Of a stretch of 64,000 bases of DNA, positions 61,089 through 64,000 are shown in pieces (within the stretch, counting starts at the first letter, position 1; each line of letters opens with the position of its first letter). The DNA is from Bacillota bacterium (GTDB lineage Bacteria > Sysuimicrobiota > Sysuimicrobiia > Sysuimicrobiales > Segetimicrobiaceae). A model generated the notes under the pieces. The model saw only the letters and a list, made by a program, of their open reading frames with translations, did not search any database and was not told the DNA's origin. The stretch is taken from positions 62,001-126,000 of the forward strand of contig JAJPJL010000068.1 of the NCBI GenBank assembly GCA_021324255.1. Direction: 5' to 3'. A program made the position numbers and the translations under genes.

Positions 61089-61114
61089 ACACCTGTCGCG
61101 GTGGGAACAGGTGT
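61089..61114. repeat. REP-like hairpin upstream of Ku
   Basis: ACACCTGT, ten-base loop, ACAGGTGT forms a perfect 8-bp stem flanked by CCTG and GCCTGACCCC, which looks like REP elements mobilised by RAYT transposases in other bacteria. A 12-base direct repeat AAGCCAATCCTG occurs both here (about 61077) and near 60835. The remaining part of the 548-base gap 60682-61229 shows no gene. Confidence 0.4.
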
Positions 61115-61143
61115 TTGCCTGACCCCCTGAGTGGAGGATGCCC

Positions 61144-61173
61144 TTGTTGCGCACGCTTCCCTGTGGGTATAGA
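61144..61173 (+). promoter_or_regulatory. Candidate promoter of the Ku gene
   Basis: TTGTTG (61144-61149) and TATAGA (61168-61173) are separated by 18 bases and lie about 55 bases before the Ku start. This fits a housekeeping sigma-70-type promoter in an otherwise GC-rich sequence. Confidence 0.45.
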
Positions 61174-61229
61174 ATCGTCGATGCCCGTGCGGGCCGCTCC
61201 TGCGCCCACCGTCTGGGGGGATTTATCCC

Positions 61230-62099
61230 GTGCGCCCATTCTGGAGAGGCTACATCAGCTTTGGTCTCGTCACGATTCCCGTCAAGCTCTACACCGCGAC
61301 GGAGCAGAAGGACGTGCGCTTCCGCCTGCTCCACACGGAGTGTCACACACCGATCAAGAATCAGCGGTTCTGCCCTCACTGCGAGCGCACCATCGAGTGG
61401 TCGGATGTCGTCCGCGGGTACGAGGTCAGCAAGGGCCGGTTCGTCGTCGTCACCGACGAGGAGATCGACCAGATCCCCATCGATACGAGCGGCAACGTCA
61501 ACATCGCCGGGTTCGTCGAACTCCGCGAGATCGACCCTATCTACTACGAGCGCTCATACTACGTCGTGCCGGACGAGGGAGGCGCCAAGGCGTTTCTGCT
61601 GCTGGGCGAGGCGCTTCGTGACGCGAACCGCGTGGCGATCGGGAAGGTCGTCATCAGGGAGAAAGAGCAGCTCGTCGCGCTTCGGCCCTACGAGAACGCG
61701 CTCATCATGAACACGCTGTACTATGCCGACGAGGTGCGCGCGCTGTCCGCTCTCGAGGAACTGCCGGTGGAGGCGAAGGTGCACCCCAACGAGCGCAAGA
61801 TGGCCGTGCAGCTCGTGGACAACCTCGCGATGGAGTTCTCGGCCGCGGAGTTCCGTGACGAGTACCGCGACGCGTTGCGCGCCATGATCGACGCGAAGGG
61901 AAAAGGCGAGCCCGTGGCCGCCCCCCGAGAGGCCGCCGCGCCCGGCAAGGTGGTCGATCTCATGGAAGCGCTCAGGCGCAGCGTCGAGATGGCACAGGAC
62001 CGGCGCCGCCCGGCGGGCGACGCCAAGGGCCGCCAGGCCGCTCGAGGCGCCGTCCCGCAGCGGCGGGCCGCGGGCGGGATGCAGGAGCGGCCGCGCTAA
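61230..62099 (+). CDS. ku: Bacterial Ku protein, non-homologous end joining
   Basis: This 289-residue protein starts at GTG 61230. The opening RPFWRGYISFGLVTIPVKLY is diagnostic of bacterial Ku. CHTPIKNQRFCPHCERTIEW holds a CxxC pair, and the core beta-barrel continues through IDPIYYERSYYVVPDEGGAK. The C-terminus is basic and Ala-rich (DRRRPAGDAKGRQAARGAVP), as in Ku proteins that thread DNA and recruit LigD. It binds DNA ends as a homodimer. No LigD gene is in the window. Confidence 0.95.
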   Translation: MRPFWRGYISFGLVTIPVKLYTATEQKDVRFRLLHTECHTPIKNQRFCPHCERTIEWSDVVRGYEVSKGRFVVVTDEEIDQIPIDTSGNVNIAGFVELREIDPIYYERSYYVVPDEGGAKAFLLLGEALRDANRVAIGKVVIREKEQLVALRPYENALIMNTLYYADEVRALSALEELPVEAKVHPNERKMAVQLVDNLAMEFSAAEFRDEYRDALRAMIDAKGKGEPVAAPREAAAPGKVVDLMEALRRSVEMAQDRRRPAGDAKGRQAARGAVPQRRAAGGMQERPR

Positions 62100-62342
62100 C
62101 GTCTGTCAGCGAGCACGCTCGTCTTCGCCCCGTTGCGGCCGTGCTGAGGTCCCTCGGCGCGAAGATGAGCGCCATGACGGCCGGGACCGCCGCGATGAGG
62201 GATAAACCCCGCGCGGTGCGCGATCCCGACGAACCCGCTGCAACGGCCGGCGAAGACCGTGCTGTCCCGGCGGTACGGGTCAGGCGGCGCCTGACGCCCG
62301 GCGCGGGTGGGCGCAGGTAGGGCGGCGGCCGCGCAAACACGA

Positions 62343-62374
62343 CCGGCGGGCGATCCCGTTCGACCGCCCGCCGG
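62343..62374. terminator. 10-bp hairpin between convergent Ku and binding-protein genes
   Basis: CCGGCGGGCG, a 12-base loop, CGCCCGCCGG is a perfect stem just beyond the stop of the minus-strand binding-protein gene. It probably terminates that transcript and possibly the Ku transcript. The rest of 62100-62397 shows no supportable gene. Confidence 0.5.
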
Positions 62375-62397
62375 CGCGTCTCGCTATCCGCGTCCCG

Positions 62398-64000
62398 CTA
62401 CTTCATCGACGCGTAGATCGCGGCCCACTTTTCGTTCGGCGTGACCGTCACGCCCGTGAGGCGGCTCGAGGTAACCACGTAGAAATCCTGGCTCCAGAGG
62501 AACACCCACGGCGCGTCCTTCCAGATCAACTGCTGCACCTGCTTATAGATCTGCTGGCGCTTCGCGGCGTCCGGGATGGTCTGACCCTGCAGGAGCAACT
62601 GATCGACTGCCGGATCCTTGTAGAACATCGGCGCCAGGCCCTTCGGCGGCCACTGTCCGGAGTAGAACTGGCCGTACAGCTCGCCGTCGGCATCGAGATA
62701 CTGTGTCGCCCATCCAAGGACGAACATCTGCAGGGGGGTCTGCGCCAGCGGCGTGGTCATCCAGTGCACGTACGTAGGCCAGTCCGACGTACTGATGCTG
62801 GCGTGGATGCCGACGTTCGCCAGCTGCGCGGCGACGGCCTGCGCGAACTGGTAGTCTTGGATGTACCGGCCGGTGGGCGTGCGGAAGTCGACGGCAAAGC
62901 CCTGCGGAAACCCCGCTTCCGCAAGCAGCTTCTTGGCCTCCGTGGGGTTGAACGGCCAGCCGCCGGCCTGAACGCGCGTGTAGCCGAAGAGCGCCGGGGT
63001 CGTCGGCGATTCAAGCACGTTTCCCAGGCCGAACAGCACGCTGTGGATGATCGCTTCCTTGTTGACGGCGTAGTTCATCGCCTGCCGCACCCGGACGTCC
63101 TTGAACGGTCCCCACTGGTTGTTGAGCCCGAGGAACACGTCGCGGTCGCTCGGCCCGGACACGACCGTGAGAGACGCGTCCTTGCGCAGCGCCGGAATAT
63201 CCGGGGCCGGCGGCTCGAATGCCATCTGCACGTCGCCCGCGCGGAGCATCGTCTCGCGCGTGCCGGCATTCGGCACGACGCGGAACGTCACCGTGTCGAA
63301 GTACGGCTTGCGTCCCCAGTAGTTCGGGTTTTTGACGAGCGTGATGTGGTCGCCGTGGACCCACTCCTTGAACATGTACGGGCCGGTGCCGGCGTCGATC
63401 GGACCGAGCGGGATCTTGTCGTTGCCGATCTTCTTCACCGCGGCCGGCGACAGCATCTCCCCCACGCCCGAGGCGAGCCGCCCGAGCAGCGTGGGGCTCG
63501 TCTTCGTCAGGTGGAGCACGACCGTGTACGGATCGGGGGTCTCGATGCGGGCGGGATCGATGTCCGTGAAGTAGTACCGGTTCGGGTTGCGGACGGCCGG
63601 GTCCAGCAACCGCTGGATGTTGAACTTCACCGCCTCCGCGTTGAAGTCGGTGCCGTCCTGGAATTTGACGCCCTGGCGGAGCTTGAACGTGTAGGTGAGT
63701 CCGTCCGGGCTAATCGTCCAGGAGGTGGCCAGTTGCGGGACGAGCTTCGTGTACTGCGGCTGTCCCGGCTGCACGCCGGTCCGCTCGTCGTTCGGCCAGA
63801 CCAGCGAGTCGAACATGTAGTCCACCATGTTCGCGACCGTGGTGGTGGTCTGCCCTTCGGGGTCGAGCGTGTCGGCGTCGATGCCGACGGCGATCGTGAT
63901 GCTGGTCGGCGCGGCGGCTTGTCCGCCGCGGGGGATCGCCACCAGCGTCAGCGCAACCACACAAGCGACGAGCAGCGCAACGGCGGGACGTAGAGCCCAT
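62398..64000 (-). CDS. ABC substrate-binding protein, family 5 (start beyond window)
   Basis: The frame is open to the window edge. The codons before the ORF-track start (63960) read WALRPAVALLVACVVALTLV, so the signal peptide begins earlier and the true start lies at or just outside the end. The mature protein has the normal order: SITIAVGIDADTLDPEGQTT, LATSWTISPDGLTYTFKLRQ, MLRAGDVQMAFEPP, VRQAMNYAVNKEA, NPTEAKKLLAEAGFPQGFAV, YKDPAVDQLLLQGQ. At least 530 residues are encoded. No permease is visible next to it within the window. Confidence 0.93.
   Translation of the reverse strand, partial: WALRPAVALLVACVVALTLVAIPRGGQAAAPTSITIAVGIDADTLDPEGQTTTTVANMVDYMFDSLVWPNDERTGVQPGQPQYTKLVPQLATSWTISPDGLTYTFKLRQGVKFQDGTDFNAEAVKFNIQRLLDPAVRNPNRYYFTDIDPARIETPDPYTVVLHLTKTSPTLLGRLASGVGEMLSPAAVKKIGNDKIPLGPIDAGTGPYMFKEWVHGDHITLVKNPNYWGRKPYFDTVTFRVVPNAGTRETMLRAGDVQMAFEPPAPDIPALRKDASLTVVSGPSDRDVFLGLNNQWGPFKDVRVRQAMNYAVNKEAIIHSVLFGLGNVLESPTTPALFGYTRVQAGGWPFNPTEAKKLLAEAGFPQGFAVDFRTPTGRYIQDYQFAQAVAAQLANVGIHASISTSDWPTYVHWMTTPLAQTPLQMFVLGWATQYLDADGELYGQFYSGQWPPKGLAPMFYKDPAVDQLLLQGQTIPDAAKRQQIYKQVQQLIWKDAPWVFLWSQDFYVVTSSRLTGVTVTPNEKWAAIYASMK

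Overview
The window is 64 kb of very GC-rich bacterial DNA. It is tightly packed with genes. GTG and TTG starts are common, GGAGG-type ribosome binding sites are strong, and many gene pairs overlap by ATGA or GTGA. I see no rRNA, tRNA, CRISPR array, insertion sequence or phage gene. The gene content (many family-5 oligopeptide-type ABC substrate-binding proteins and permeases, amidases, M20 and M14 peptidases, creatininase-like hydrolases, acyl-CoA genes, a Ku protein) suggests a free-living heterotroph from soil or sediment. Sysuimicrobiota (CSP1-3) or Chloroflexota-like lineages would fit, but the sequence alone does not settle this.

Layout. 1-6.4 kb: a DUF885 hydrolase and a Gfo/Idh/MocA oxidoreductase face a complete ABC uptake operon (Tat-exported binding protein, two permeases) followed by an unusual short-chain dehydrogenase homologue. 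6.5-14 kb: a DUF2993 lipoprotein-like gene, two creatininase-family genes, an amidohydrolase and a serine hydrolase surround a decayed ABC operon with a truncated binding protein and a frameshifted permease. 14.4-18.5 kb: an acyl-CoA operon (PanE-like reductase, acyl-CoA dehydrogenase, MaoC hydratase, CoA-transferase). 18.6-22.3 kb: a DCC-family protein, an intradiol-dioxygenase-like protein, FabH, MaoC and FabG-like genes. 22.3-33.6 kb: nitrogen and peptide salvage (two M20 amidohydrolases, a threonine dehydratase-like enzyme, an argininosuccinate lyase paralogue, two amidases with small GatC/AtzG-like partners, RidA, an M14 carboxypeptidase and a tiny prepilin-like protein).

33.6-39.8 kb holds the most striking locus: a GntR/UTRA regulator, an AtuA-like (DUF1446) protein with its DUF4387 partner, and an ABC importer. 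The importer's binding protein is circularly permuted: a signal peptide is followed by the normal C-terminal third of the family and then by the normal N-terminal two thirds. 39.8-42.4 kb: an M20 dipeptidase and a His-tailed amidohydrolase. 42.7-51.4 kb: a LacI-controlled region with two binding proteins, an esterase, two permeases and a third creatininase-like gene. 51.5-56.8 kb: an orphan binding protein, an exported trypsin-like protease, a D-threonine aldolase-like enzyme and an HMGL-family carboxyltransferase. 57-60.7 kb: a MerR-EmrA-EmrB-like efflux operon. 61.2-62.1 kb: Ku. The window ends inside another orphan binding protein.

Together the genes describe import of peptide- or opine-like organic nitrogen, its hydrolysis by amidases and peptidases, and entry of the carbon skeletons into acyl-CoA metabolism. 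Seven binding proteins (one a fragment, one permuted) and four permease pairs are present, but no ABC ATPase gene, so the importers must use ATPases encoded elsewhere.
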